From assembly GCF_900100125.1 (NCBI RefSeq), contig NZ_FNEL01000004.1, positions 1 through 58,961 of the forward strand: a DNA stretch of 58,961 nt, written 5' to 3'. Under the pieces are notes generated by a model. The model was given only the letters and a program-made list of their open reading frames with translations, did no database searches and was not told where the DNA came from. The DNA comes from Dolosicoccus paucivorans. Its GTDB lineage: Bacteria; Bacillota; Bacilli; Lactobacillales; Aerococcaceae. Below, piece after piece: positions 46,643-56,599 of this stretch. Made by a program: the position numbers and the translations under genes. The stretch's first letter is position 1. The number at the start of each line of letters is the position of its first letter.

Positions 46643-49057
46643 ATGAACGTTAAAGTGATTGTCGACTTACCGAATGCCCAAGTGAATCGTCCTTTTGATT
46701 ATCATGTTCCTAAAGAATGGGAGTCCCTGATTCAATTAGGAATGCGAGTCGAAGTCCCCTTTGGTAGACGACAATTATTAGGATTTATCGTCGAATTAAA
46801 TTCACAAACCGATTACGACGGGAAATTGAAAGATATTACTGGACTCTTGGATTATGAATCTTTTTTAAATGAAGAGCTTATTGAGTTGAGTGAATATTTA
46901 ACAAAACAACTTCAAGTGTTTCAAATTACTGTTCTACAAGCGATGTTACCTAGCGTTCTGCGAGTTAAATACGATGTTCGCTTTAATGTATTAGACCAAG
47001 AATCACTGGTCAACGAATATCCACAATTAAATGAAATGGATTCGCTTTCTAAAGAGGCCTTAGAGAGTCAATTAACCCATTCCCAAATTGCTCGCTTAAT
47101 TAAAGATGGCACGATTCAAGCTGAATACTTAGTTAAAAACCAAGCCACGAATAAAAAAGTGACTTATTTACAACTCAACCAAACCGATGAAGGGCTTCAA
47201 AAAGAGTTAGAACAATTATCAAACCGTAGTTACCGACAAAAAGAACTTCTCCAGTTTTTACTCACGCAACCTCAAGAAATGTCCCTTACCACTAATGAAT
47301 TGAGCCATCGATCAGGTGTAAGTCCTTCGATTATCCAAACAGCTATTCAAAAAGAATGGCTCAGACAAACAACGAAGACAGTTTACCGTGATCCATTGGC
47401 AGATCAAGAGATTAAAAACCTCCCTAAACAAACGTTGCTACCAGAACAACAAAGGGCCTATGAATCAGTCAAACATGCCATGGACCAGCATCAAGCCGAA
47501 ACCTTTTTATTAGAAGGGGTCACAGGCAGTGGTAAAACAGAAGTGTACTTGCAGTTGATGGAAGAAGCATTAAATAAAGGGCAGTCATCTATTTTGCTTG
47601 TACCTGAAATTGCTTTAACACCTCAAATGGTTGAGCGTGTAGTAGGGCGATTTAAAGAAGGCGTGGCCATTTTACATTCGGGTCTTTCTAATAGCGAGCG
47701 CTATGACGAGTGGCGACGGATTATTCGTAAAGAAGCACAAATTGTTATTGGAGCTCGCTCGTCTATTTTTGCGCCTTTAGATAATTTAGGTTTGATTATT
47801 ATTGATGAAGAGCACGAAACGGTTTATAAACAAGCGGATAATCCCCGTTACCATGCTCGAGACGTTGCGATTTGGCGCAGCAAATATCACCAATGCCCCG
47901 TTTTACTAGGAAGTGCAACCCCTTCTTTAGAAAGTCGCGCCAGAGCGCAAGTAGGAAATTATATATTATTGAAAATGACTCAGCGAGTGCATCAACGGCC
48001 ATTGCCACCTATTGAATTGGTTGATTTAACAAAAGAACGAATTGATCGATTGCATCCTGAGTTTTCAGATCGACTAGTTGAAGCGATTAAGGAACGCTTA
48101 GACCGAAAAGAACAAATCGTTTTATTATTAAATCGCCGCGGCTATGCGACTTATATATTATGCCGTGAGTGCGGGGAAGTAGTCGGTTGTCCTCATTGTG
48201 ACATTTCACTGACTTATCATAAAGTAGGCAACCAGCTTAAGTGTCACTACTGTGACTACACACAACCGGTTCCTAAAACTTGCCCTCATTGTCATTCACA
48301 ACATATTTATCCGGTAGGATCAGGCATTCAAAAGGTAGCCGAAGCGCTACAGGAGCTGTTTCCTACCGCTCGAGTCATTCGCATGGACAATGACACGACC
48401 CGTCGTAAGGGGCAACACCATAAGTTATTACAACAGTTTAGAAATCACGAGGCAGATATTTTATTAGGAACACAAATGATCGCCAAAGGCTTAGACTTTC
48501 ATAATGTAACGTTAGTCGGAGTGATTAATGCAGATACGGCATTAAATTTACCGGATTTTAGAGCTACCGAGCGTACCTTTCAACTTCTCACTCAAGTAGC
48601 TGGACGGGCCGGGCGGGGGGAATTAAGGGGTGAAGTGATTATTCAAACTTATAACCCTAATCATTACGTCATGCAGCTGGCTAAACGCCACGATTATGAA
48701 CGGTTCTTTGCCTATGAAATGAAACGACGTCATCTAGCTCACTATCCGCCTTATTACTATACAACCCTCGTTACCATTACTAGTAAAAAGCGCGCTCTAG
48801 CTCAAAGAAAAGCATATGAAGTTAAAAACCATTTATTATGTAAACCGCTACCTAATCCACAATCGGTAATTATTTTAGGACCTAGTCAAGCACCGATTGC
48901 TCGGATTAACGATGTTTACTACTATCAACTGATATTGAAATATAAAGATGTTCGACTTATCCAAAAGCAATTAGAAGAAATTATTGACGATAATCAAAAA
49001 GAACATCGTCAAGGATTATACGTCAATATTGATCATAATCCATTATTTTTCATGTAA
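46643..49057 (+). CDS. priA: Primosomal protein N' (replication restart helicase PriA)
   Basis: An 804-residue helicase that reloads the replisome at stalled forks. Walker A GVTGSGKTEVY and DEEHETVYKQ are present, and two zinc sites are given by eight cysteines: CRECGEVVGCPHC and CHYCDYTQPVPKTCPHC. A longer frame from 46565 was rejected: AAAGGAGG precedes the ATG at 46643 (12 bp, slightly long) and MNVKVIVDLP matches the usual N-terminus. A TATAAT at 46539-46544 may give a promoter. Confidence 0.96.
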   Translation: MNVKVIVDLPNAQVNRPFDYHVPKEWESLIQLGMRVEVPFGRRQLLGFIVELNSQTDYDGKLKDITGLLDYESFLNEELIELSEYLTKQLQVFQITVLQAMLPSVLRVKYDVRFNVLDQESLVNEYPQLNEMDSLSKEALESQLTHSQIARLIKDGTIQAEYLVKNQATNKKVTYLQLNQTDEGLQKELEQLSNRSYRQKELLQFLLTQPQEMSLTTNELSHRSGVSPSIIQTAIQKEWLRQTTKTVYRDPLADQEIKNLPKQTLLPEQQRAYESVKHAMDQHQAETFLLEGVTGSGKTEVYLQLMEEALNKGQSSILLVPEIALTPQMVERVVGRFKEGVAILHSGLSNSERYDEWRRIIRKEAQIVIGARSSIFAPLDNLGLIIIDEEHETVYKQADNPRYHARDVAIWRSKYHQCPVLLGSATPSLESRARAQVGNYILLKMTQRVHQRPLPPIELVDLTKERIDRLHPEFSDRLVEAIKERLDRKEQIVLLLNRRGYATYILCRECGEVVGCPHCDISLTYHKVGNQLKCHYCDYTQPVPKTCPHCHSQHIYPVGSGIQKVAEALQELFPTARVIRMDNDTTRRKGQHHKLLQQFRNHEADILLGTQMIAKGLDFHNVTLVGVINADTALNLPDFRATERTFQLLTQVAGRAGRGELRGEVIIQTYNPNHYVMQLAKRHDYERFFAYEMKRRHLAHYPPYYYTTLVTITSKKRALAQRKAYEVKNHLLCKPLPNPQSVIILGPSQAPIARINDVYYYQLILKYKDVRLIQKQLEEIIDDNQKEHRQGLYVNIDHNPLFFM

Positions 49058-49073
49058 GAAAGGAAGAAGATCT

Positions 49074-50039
49074 ATGCCACGCATTATTTTTATGGGAACT
49101 CCTCAATTTGCCCAAACGGTACTCCAAGGGCTAATAGATGAAAAGTATGATGTCATTGGAGTAGTGACTCAACCGGACCGTCCTGTTGGACGAAAGCGTG
49201 TACTAACGCCAAGTCCAGTTAAGGAACTTGCTTTAAAATATAATATTCCTGTCTATCAACCGGAACGTATTGGTCGATCTGAAGAATTACAAGAATTAAT
49301 TGATCTAGAGGCAGATTTAATTATTACTGCAGCTTACGGTCAATTTGTTCCAACGAAATTACTAAATGCACCAAAATACAAATCGATCAACGTTCATGCT
49401 AGTTTACTGCCGAAATATCGTGGAGGAGCACCGATTCATTATGCGATTTGGAATGGGGACGATGAAACGGGAGTATCCATTATGTATATGATTAAAGAAA
49501 TGGATGCTGGAGATATTATTAGTCAAAAGCGCATTAAAATCACTTCCCAAGATGATGTGGGAACAATGTTTGAAAAGCTCGCTCTATTAGGTCGGGATCT
49601 ACTGTTAGAAACCTTACCGGCTATTTTTAATGAAACGATTGAACCCATTCCTCAAGACGAAGAGAAGGTCACTTTTTCACCCACTATTCCAAGGGAAAAA
49701 GAACAAATCAATTGGGAACAAACAGCACAAGAAGTGGATTACCACGTTCGTGCCTTTAGACCTTTTCCAAGTACTTATACATGGTTAAATGACCAGCGCG
49801 TTAAAATTTGGGCCGGTCATCCTGTGGAAGGCACCTTTGAAAAAGCACCCGTTGGAACCATTGTTTCAAATACAAAAGAAGCTTTAATTGTTCAGTGCGG
49901 TAAAGAAACTTATTACGCCGTGACCAGTTGGCAAGAAAGTGGACGTCAACGAGTAGATATTAAAGACTTTGTCAACGGTCAACGATTAGAAGAAGTACTC
50001 GGACAACAATTCGAATACAAAGCTTCTAAAAGTAAGTAG
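49074..50039 (+). CDS. fmt: Methionyl-tRNA formyltransferase
   Basis: A 321-residue enzyme that formylates initiator Met-tRNA. INVHASLLPKYRGGAPIHYA holds the catalytic H and the folate-binding signature. The ATG at 49074 is 5-7 bp after AAGGAAGAAG; the longer frame from 48984 runs back into priA. Part of the priA-fmt-rsmB group. Confidence 0.97.
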   Translation: MPRIIFMGTPQFAQTVLQGLIDEKYDVIGVVTQPDRPVGRKRVLTPSPVKELALKYNIPVYQPERIGRSEELQELIDLEADLIITAAYGQFVPTKLLNAPKYKSINVHASLLPKYRGGAPIHYAIWNGDDETGVSIMYMIKEMDAGDIISQKRIKITSQDDVGTMFEKLALLGRDLLLETLPAIFNETIEPIPQDEEKVTFSPTIPREKEQINWEQTAQEVDYHVRAFRPFPSTYTWLNDQRVKIWAGHPVEGTFEKAPVGTIVSNTKEALIVQCGKETYYAVTSWQESGRQRVDIKDFVNGQRLEEVLGQQFEYKASKSK

Positions 50040-50047
50040 GCTTTATA

Positions 50048-51406
50048 ATGAAGATTAAAAAAAGAGCTCAACAACAATTTGCCGGTAACCCGCGCTGGCA
50101 AGCTTTAACCATTTTATATCAAGTAGAGTATCAAAAAGAATATTCCAACGTATTAATTCAACGCATGTTACAAAACACGTCGTTAGAAGAACGAGACAGT
50201 CGCTTAGTCGTCGAACTCGTGTACGGCGTCATCCAACGACGCAAGACATTAGATTACTATTTATCTGCTTTTATAAAGGGAAAGAAAATTGATCCTTGGG
50301 TCCTAACTTTACTCCGATTGACGCTGTATCAAATGGAATATTTAGACCGAATTCCTAATAGAGCGGCCATTCATGAAGCAGTAGAAATTGCTAAAACAAA
50401 TGGGCATCAAGGACTAGGCAAATTCGTGAACGCTATTTTACGCCGCATCCAGCGTGAAGGGGTGCCATCTTTTGAAGCGATTAAACCATTATCTAAACGA
50501 TTAGCAATCCAATACAGTATAGATGAATGGATTGTTGAAGATTTGTTAGAAACTTTTGATGGCGAAAAGACGGCCCAATTATTAGCCAGTTTACTGGAGC
50601 GACCTTATGTTTCAGCGCGCATTAACGCCCCTTCAATGCAACGAAAACAACTCATTGACGCATTTCAAGCATTAGGCTATGACGTTCAAGAAAGTAAATT
50701 ATCTCCTGTAGGTATACGTTTTATGACTGGGAATCCTGTGAACAGTCCTTTATTTGAAGAAGGAAAAATTACCATTCAAGACGAATCATCCATGTTAGTT
50801 GCTCCTTTAGGTGATATTAAAGGAGATGAAAGAGTATTAGATGCTTGCGCCGCTCCAGGAGGAAAAGCGACCCATATTGCTTCTTTATTAACAACGGGCC
50901 ATTTAACAGCGTTAGATATTTCTAAAAGAAAATTAAATAAAGTGGATGAACACTTACAACGTATGCATTTAGATGAAAAAGTAACCACCCATGTAGCCGA
51001 TGCATCAAAATTTGTTCCAAAAAATGATGAATTATATGATATTATATATCTTGATGCGCCGTGCTCAGGATTGGGTTTGATGCGTCGCAAACCGGAAATA
51101 AAATATGAAAAAACACGTCGAGACATTATTCAATTAAGTAAAATCCAAGAAAAGTTATTAGATCATATGGCCACTTTACTTAAGCCAGGAGGAACTTTGA
51201 TTTACAGTACATGTACGCTAACACAGTTAGAAAATGAAACAGTACTGAAACGCTTTTTAGAAAAACACGAAGCGTTTTCCGTTGACCCCATTAAAGCGAC
51301 GGAAGTACCTGAGGACATTTTAACCCCTCAAGGCTTCGTTCGCGTTTGGCCTCATCAATATCATACAGACGGATTTTTTATAGGACGATTAACTAAGTCT
51401 CGGTAA
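50048..51406 (+). CDS. rsmB: 16S rRNA (cytosine967-C5)-methyltransferase RsmB
   Basis: A 452-residue SAM-dependent methyltransferase. The N-terminal NusB-like RNA-binding domain (about 15-150) is followed by the Rossmann domain with DACAAPGGKATHIASLL, DAPCSGLGLMRRKPE and the catalytic cysteine in YSTCTLTQLENE. It begins 8 bp after fmt. Confidence 0.96.
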   Translation: MKIKKRAQQQFAGNPRWQALTILYQVEYQKEYSNVLIQRMLQNTSLEERDSRLVVELVYGVIQRRKTLDYYLSAFIKGKKIDPWVLTLLRLTLYQMEYLDRIPNRAAIHEAVEIAKTNGHQGLGKFVNAILRRIQREGVPSFEAIKPLSKRLAIQYSIDEWIVEDLLETFDGEKTAQLLASLLERPYVSARINAPSMQRKQLIDAFQALGYDVQESKLSPVGIRFMTGNPVNSPLFEEGKITIQDESSMLVAPLGDIKGDERVLDACAAPGGKATHIASLLTTGHLTALDISKRKLNKVDEHLQRMHLDEKVTTHVADASKFVPKNDELYDIIYLDAPCSGLGLMRRKPEIKYEKTRRDIIQLSKIQEKLLDHMATLLKPGGTLIYSTCTLTQLENETVLKRFLEKHEAFSVDPIKATEVPEDILTPQGFVRVWPHQYHTDGFFIGRLTKSR

Positions 51407-51417
51407 GAGGTGAAAAT

Positions 51418-52188
51418 ATGAAAGTTTCTTTACACTCTAATATCGGTAAAAGAAGAAGGTCAAACCAGGACTATGCTGATAGCTATCAATCCCTTAAAGG
51501 CCAATCGCTACTTATTTTGTGTGATGGTGTAGGTGGTCACCAAGGGGGCGATATCGCAAGCCAAATGACTACTGAGTTTATTGGTACACGTTTTGCAAAT
51601 CTTGATAAAGTCCTCGAATTAGAGACAAGTAAGCAATGGATGGCAACGACCATTGCAGCCGCTAATGAACACGTTAATATGGCAGCTAAACAGGATGAAT
51701 CTTTAGCTGGAATGGCTACGACACTCGTGTTAGCGCTTATTTTAGATAAAGATCAAGCTACCATTGCTCATTTAGGCGATAGCCGAGCTTATCAATATGC
51801 AAATAACCAACTCACACAATTGACTCAAGATCACTCATTGGTGAACGAGTTAATTAATTCTGGCGAATTAAGTCAAGATGAAGCCGAAAACCATCCTCAA
51901 AAGAATGTGGTGACGCGTTCTATCGGTGGAGGCGGGATGGTGGATGTGACGCCAGATTTTACTGAAATTAATTTAAATCATATCGACATGTTAATGTTAT
52001 GTTCCGATGGATTAACAAATATGGTCGATGAAAAAACAATGAATCAATTATTTGATCAATATTGGCAAAGTAATGAACTGGGAGATCAGTTAATTGAAGC
52101 AGCCAATCAAGCAGGTGGCGACGACAATATTACGATTGCTTTAGCTTCGTGCTTTAATACAACATCTTATAGTAAGGAGGAGAATTGA
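51418..52188 (+). CDS. PP2C-type Ser/Thr protein phosphatase (Stp/PrpC)
   Basis: A 256-residue metal-dependent phosphatase. CDGVGGHQGGDIAS, LAHLGDSRAY-type and SDGLTNMV, GGDDNITIA are the metal-binding motifs. It removes phosphates placed by the PASTA kinase encoded next, whose start overlaps its stop by 1 bp. Confidence 0.95.
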   Translation: MKVSLHSNIGKRRRSNQDYADSYQSLKGQSLLILCDGVGGHQGGDIASQMTTEFIGTRFANLDKVLELETSKQWMATTIAAANEHVNMAAKQDESLAGMATTLVLALILDKDQATIAHLGDSRAYQYANNQLTQLTQDHSLVNELINSGELSQDEAENHPQKNVVTRSIGGGGMVDVTPDFTEINLNHIDMLMLCSDGLTNMVDEKTMNQLFDQYWQSNELGDQLIEAANQAGGDDNITIALASCFNTTSYSKEEN

Positions 52189-54173
52189 TGGATATTGGAG
52201 ATAAACTATCTGACCGTTATGTTATAAAAGACGTCATCGGTCAAGGTGGTATGGCCAATGTATTTTTAGGCCATGATTTAATATTAAACCGGGATGTCGC
52301 CATTAAAGTGTTGCGCTTTGACTTCCAAGATAATAAAGATGCTATCCGTCGTTTTAGACGTGAAGCCATGTCCGCCAGTCAATTACTCCACCACAATATT
52401 GTTGAAGTCTATGATGTAGATGAAGAAGACGGAAAGCAATATATTGTTATGGAATATGTTAAAGGAGAAGATTTAAAAACATATATTAGAAAACATTCTC
52501 CTTTACCATTAGAGTCCGTTGTTTCGATTATGATGCAACTTCTATCAGCTATTGATTTAGCTCATAAACATCAAATTATTCACCGTGATATTAAACCACA
52601 AAACGTTTTAATTAAAGACGGTTCGGAAGTGAAGATTACTGACTTTGGGATTGCGATTGCTTTAACGGATACATCGATTACCCAAACCAATACGCTATTA
52701 GGTTCCGTCCATTACCTTTCTCCTGAACAAGCTAGAGGAGCCAATGCGACGGTTAAATCAGACATTTATGCTTTAGGAATTGTTTTGTATGAATTGATTA
52801 CTGGCACGGTCCCCTTCGACGGAGAATCGCCAGTCTCGATTGCTTTAAAGCACTTCCAAGAAGACTTACCAAGTGTACGCGAGCAGTATGATTACATTCC
52901 TCAAAGTTTAGAAAATGTTATTTTAAAAGCGACGGCTAAAAACCCGGAAGATCGCTATGCTTCGGTTCAAGAAATGTTAGCTGACTTAAGTACAAGTCTT
53001 AATGAAAGTCGTTTTAATGAACCGATGTTTATTCCACCTTCAAAATTGGAAGAAACCATTGCGATTAAACCCATTAAGGCTCTTTCGGCTAGTTCATCTT
53101 CTTTAGATCAAGCAACCAGTAAAGGATCGGAACCTCTAGATGAAGAAGTGTTCCCGCGCTTTGATGAAGTAGCGCCGATTGAACCAGCTAAGCGAACCAA
53201 TTGGTGGCTTAAATATCTTTTACCATTTATTTTAATGGTGGCTTTAATTGCAGGAGGATTTGGAGCATATAACTTCTTTTACTTAAATACGACGATGCCG
53301 GATATTGAAGGTTTAACTCAAGAAGAAGCTCAAGAAGCTTTATCTAGAGCTCACTTAACCTTAGGTGAAGTTCAAAAGGTATGGAACGAAACAGTAAAAG
53401 CAGGTGAAATAGTTGATACAAAACCTACTGCAGGAACTCGTTTAAAACGAAACAGTACAGTTGATATCATTATGAGTAATGGAAAAGAACAAGTACAAAT
53501 TGGTGATTATATCGGCATGGAATATGAAGAAATTAGACGCCGTCTAACTGAAGCAAACTTCATTGTTCAGCGCCGTGATCTAGCGACTACTCCCGATCAA
53601 GCAGGCATTATCTTAGATCAAGATATCCAACCTGGAAGTCAAGTAATTCCAAGCGAGACACCCATTACATTAACAGTAGGGAATGCACCTGAGTCGGTGA
53701 CGATGCAAGATTTCTATAACTTATCAGAAGAAGTCGTTCATAACTTTGAAGCCGGTTTTGGTATTAATGTTGAATATGAATATGATTATGATGAATTTAT
53801 TCCAGTCGGCCAAGTGATTAGTCAAGAGCCAGAAAGCGGCACTCACTTAGAACCAGGAGATACCATTTCTGTTGTTATTTCTAAAGGCCCAAGGGAAGAA
53901 CATATTGTCCCACAACAAGTCAATATCGATATCGAGTATTTATCTAAATACGATGACAAAGACGTAGATAAAGAAGATCCTTTACCAAACGTTATCCGCG
54001 TATATATTGGGGACGTCAATAATGACATCAATCAAATCGCAGAAGAATTTGAAATTAAAGAATCGAGAACGATTCAAATCTTTATGTATATTAAAGAACA
54101 CGGTACGGGCCAATACCGTGTGACGCGAGATGATGAAGTCATCGCCGAAAACGGCCAAGTCTATCCACAATAA
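52188..54173 (+). CDS. PASTA-domain Ser/Thr protein kinase (PrkC/StkP/IreK type)
   Basis: A 661-residue membrane kinase. The kinase domain has GQGGMANVFLG, K40 in VAIKVLR, HRDIKPQNVLI and DFGIA. One membrane segment lies at about 345-365 (LLPFILMVALIAGGFGAYNF), followed by three PASTA repeats (about 370-435, 436-502, 503-570) that bind muropeptides or lipid II, and a C-terminal region of about 90 residues. It controls wall synthesis and division, and IreB (10749-11012) is its likely substrate. TTG at 52185 is in frame, but AAGGAGG lies 7 bp before the ATG at 52188, which is chosen. Confidence 0.96.
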   Translation: MDIGDKLSDRYVIKDVIGQGGMANVFLGHDLILNRDVAIKVLRFDFQDNKDAIRRFRREAMSASQLLHHNIVEVYDVDEEDGKQYIVMEYVKGEDLKTYIRKHSPLPLESVVSIMMQLLSAIDLAHKHQIIHRDIKPQNVLIKDGSEVKITDFGIAIALTDTSITQTNTLLGSVHYLSPEQARGANATVKSDIYALGIVLYELITGTVPFDGESPVSIALKHFQEDLPSVREQYDYIPQSLENVILKATAKNPEDRYASVQEMLADLSTSLNESRFNEPMFIPPSKLEETIAIKPIKALSASSSSLDQATSKGSEPLDEEVFPRFDEVAPIEPAKRTNWWLKYLLPFILMVALIAGGFGAYNFFYLNTTMPDIEGLTQEEAQEALSRAHLTLGEVQKVWNETVKAGEIVDTKPTAGTRLKRNSTVDIIMSNGKEQVQIGDYIGMEYEEIRRRLTEANFIVQRRDLATTPDQAGIILDQDIQPGSQVIPSETPITLTVGNAPESVTMQDFYNLSEEVVHNFEAGFGINVEYEYDYDEFIPVGQVISQEPESGTHLEPGDTISVVISKGPREEHIVPQQVNIDIEYLSKYDDKDVDKEDPLPNVIRVYIGDVNNDINQIAEEFEIKESRTIQIFMYIKEHGTGQYRVTRDDEVIAENGQVYPQ

Positions 54174-54182
54174 TAAGAACAG

Positions 54183-54220
54183 TCCATGAACTAGCTCAAC
54201 TTGCTTCATGGATTTTTTTT
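54183..54220 (+). terminator. Terminator after the PASTA kinase
   Basis: TCCATGAA (54183-54190) pairs with TTCATGGA (54205-54212), with eight T after it. Confidence 0.85.
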
Positions 54221-54253
54221 GTTAGCTACTTTAATCACTAGAAAGAAAGCTTA

Positions 54254-54262
54254 TGTTATAAT
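54254..54262 (+). promoter_or_regulatory. Extended -10 promoter of the rsgA operon
   Basis: TGTTATAAT, an extended -10 with a perfect TATAAT (54257-54262); no clear -35. Confidence 0.6.
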
Positions 54263-54301
54263 TGTGTCAGTGAAAAGTAAATAATTATAAGGAGGAACAG
54301 A

Positions 54302-55237
54302 ATGACCGACCAAACGGTTCAATTAACGGGAACAATTTTTCAGTCAGTCGCAGGTTTTTATTATGTATGGGCGGACGGTACGTCTTATGCTACAAAGCCT
54401 CGAGGAAACTTCAGACATTTAAACATTAAGCCTCTTGTAGGCGACCGCGTCGTCTTTGAGTTAGATACTCTTGATGAGCAATCCGAAGGGCGTATTATTG
54501 AAGTATTAGATCGCACTAGTGAGCTCAAACGACCAGCTGTAGCGAATGTGGATTATGCCTTTGTTGTAATGGCGCTAACGCAGCCAGCTTTTTCTTATAA
54601 TTTGTTAGATTATTTCCTCGTGTCAATGGAAGCTCAAGGCATTCAGCCGATGATTATTTTAACAAAGTACGATCTATTAATAGAAGAAAAAGGCGAAGAG
54701 AAAGCCAATGAATTGGTGGAAGAAATTAAACGGGTTTATCACCAAGCCAATTACACTGTCAAAGTATTTAACTATCAAAAAGAAAGTCATGACCAATTAG
54801 AAGCCCTCATTGAAAAGGAAGCAATTTATACCGTTGTGGGGCAAACAGGAGTGGGGAAATCGACTTTACTGAACGCTTTAATTCCGGATGTTAACATTCA
54901 AACAGCGGCGATTAGCGAGTCTCTTAACCGCGGACGTCATACAACGCGAGAAGTGACGCTATACCGCATTGGTCACGGATTTGTTGCTGATACGCCAGGA
55001 TTTAGTTCCATGGATTTATCACGTATCGAAAAAGAACAACTCCAACAGTATTTCCCAGAAATATGGCAAGAGGGTGCTTATTGCCGCTTTAATTCATGCC
55101 AACATATTAATGAACCAGGCTGTCACGTTAAACAAGCGGTTGAAGAAGAAACGATTGCGACAAGTCGCTACAACAACTATTTAGATATGTATGAGAAAAT
55201 TAGTCAAGCTAAGCCGGTTTACAACCGCAAGAAATAA
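54302..55237 (+). CDS. rsgA: Ribosome small subunit-dependent GTPase RsgA
   Basis: A 311-residue circularly permuted GTPase for 30S maturation: N-terminal OB fold, GTPase domain with TKYDLL (G4) before GQTGVGKSTLLNAL (G1) and DTPGFSS (G3), then a zinc site in CRFNSCQHINEPGCHVKQAV (Cys/His). AAGGAGG precedes the ATG. Confidence 0.97.
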   Translation: MTDQTVQLTGTIFQSVAGFYYVWADGTSYATKPRGNFRHLNIKPLVGDRVVFELDTLDEQSEGRIIEVLDRTSELKRPAVANVDYAFVVMALTQPAFSYNLLDYFLVSMEAQGIQPMIILTKYDLLIEEKGEEKANELVEEIKRVYHQANYTVKVFNYQKESHDQLEALIEKEAIYTVVGQTGVGKSTLLNALIPDVNIQTAAISESLNRGRHTTREVTLYRIGHGFVADTPGFSSMDLSRIEKEQLQQYFPEIWQEGAYCRFNSCQHINEPGCHVKQAVEEETIATSRYNNYLDMYEKISQAKPVYNRKK

Positions 55238-55249
55238 AGGAGAGATTAT

Positions 55250-55894
55250 ATGAAAATCGCACCATCAATGCTAAGTGCAGACTTTGCTAACTTATTAGAC
55301 GACATTAAAGAAATTGAAGCCTTAGGAGTAGAATATTTACATATTGATTTAATGGACGGAATGTTTGTTCCTAATATTTCTTTTGGTCCTATGGTTTTTG
55401 AAGCGTTACGTCCTCATACAGATTTAGTATTTGATTGTCATTTAATGATTCAAGAGCCTGAACGTTATGTTGAACAAGTCGCTGACGCTGGGGCAGATAT
55501 TATTACTGTCCACGTTGAAGCAACGGACCATATTCACCGTGTGATGCAACAAATTAAAGACTTAGGCAAAAAAGCTGGAATTGTTTTAAACCCTGGGTCC
55601 CCTTTAAGTGCCATTGAGTCGGTTTTAAATTTAGCTGATTTAGTGTTAGTTATGTCGGTTAATCCGGGCTTTGGTGGCCAAACTTTCATTCCTGAATCAC
55701 TTGATCGTATTAGACAACTGGATCAGTGGCGAAAAGAACGCGGGTACCATTATGAAATTGAAGTAGATGGTGGGGTTAATGCTGAGACTGGACCGCAATG
55801 TTTAGACGCCGGAGCGGATGTTTTAGTAGCAGGGTCATATATTTTTGGTCACAAAAACCGTAAAGAAGCCATTGAGTCTTTAAGAGGCGAGTAA
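55250..55894 (+). CDS. rpe: Ribulose-phosphate 3-epimerase
   Basis: A 214-residue TIM-barrel enzyme of the pentose phosphate pathway. HIDLMDGMFVPNISFGP, CHLMIQEPERY, VMSVNPGFGGQTFIP and EVDGGVNAET hold the metal and acid residues. The stop overlaps the next start by 1 bp. zwf, 0.7 kb downstream, serves the same pathway. Confidence 0.98.
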   Translation: MKIAPSMLSADFANLLDDIKEIEALGVEYLHIDLMDGMFVPNISFGPMVFEALRPHTDLVFDCHLMIQEPERYVEQVADAGADIITVHVEATDHIHRVMQQIKDLGKKAGIVLNPGSPLSAIESVLNLADLVLVMSVNPGFGGQTFIPESLDRIRQLDQWRKERGYHYEIEVDGGVNAETGPQCLDAGADVLVAGSYIFGHKNRKEAIESLRGE

Positions 55895-56574
55895 TGGAAA
55901 GAGATTGCGTCGTTGTGGTTGCTGGAGCACCCATTAAAGATACAAGATGGCTTAAACAAACCTTAGATAGTCATCCCAATGCCTATCGGATCGGAGTGGA
56001 CCGGGGGGCATTAAAATTAAGTCGCTTAGGTTTTCGTCTCGATGAAGCCGTAGGAGACTTTGATTCGGTAAGCGAAGAAGAATTTTGTTTAATTAAACAA
56101 TCCACTCATCAGTTGACTCAATTGCCCCGCGAAAAAGATTTAACAGATTTAGATGAAGCTTTATTACATATTACATCGAACCCATCTTTAAATAATAAGC
56201 CAGTTTATATTTATGGCGCTTTAGGAAGTGGGGGCGGGCGGTTAGATCACTTGCTTCATAATATTAGCCTTTTTTCCCGTGAATTGTTTAAACCTTTACT
56301 TTCTAGAGTTCACTTAATCGAAAAAGACCAAGAAGTATTAGTCTTTAAACCAGGATTTCATTTAATTAAAGAAGCACCTCGTTGGCAATATTTTGGGGTT
56401 TTCACGTTAAATAGTGTAAAACAATTGACCATTCAACAAGCAAAATATACACTAGAGCCAACGGATACAAAAGGATTTACAAGTTGGATTAGTAATGAGT
56501 TTATTCCTCATCAAGATGCACTGATTCAATTTGAAAGCGGCATTGTATTTGTTGTTTTAACCGCATTAACATAA
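55894..56574 (+). CDS. thiN: Thiamine pyrophosphokinase
   Basis: A 226-residue kinase that turns thiamine into thiamine pyrophosphate. IGVDRGALKLSRLG, VGDFDSVSEEEF, EKDLTDLDEAL and GSGGGRLDHLLHNI are the family motifs, in usual order. ATG overlaps the rpe stop. With the ThiT-like gene (34072) it fits salvage rather than synthesis of thiamine. Confidence 0.94.
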   Translation: MERDCVVVVAGAPIKDTRWLKQTLDSHPNAYRIGVDRGALKLSRLGFRLDEAVGDFDSVSEEEFCLIKQSTHQLTQLPREKDLTDLDEALLHITSNPSLNNKPVYIYGALGSGGGRLDHLLHNISLFSRELFKPLLSRVHLIEKDQEVLVFKPGFHLIKEAPRWQYFGVFTLNSVKQLTIQQAKYTLEPTDTKGFTSWISNEFIPHQDALIQFESGIVFVVLTALT

Positions 56575-56599
56575 AATTAGAAGAAAGTTAGGTGTCGAC

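Noticed and set aside
48984-49073. N-terminal extension of Fmt
   Set aside because: It overlaps the end of priA, while the ATG at 49074 has a ribosome site and gives the family's normal start.
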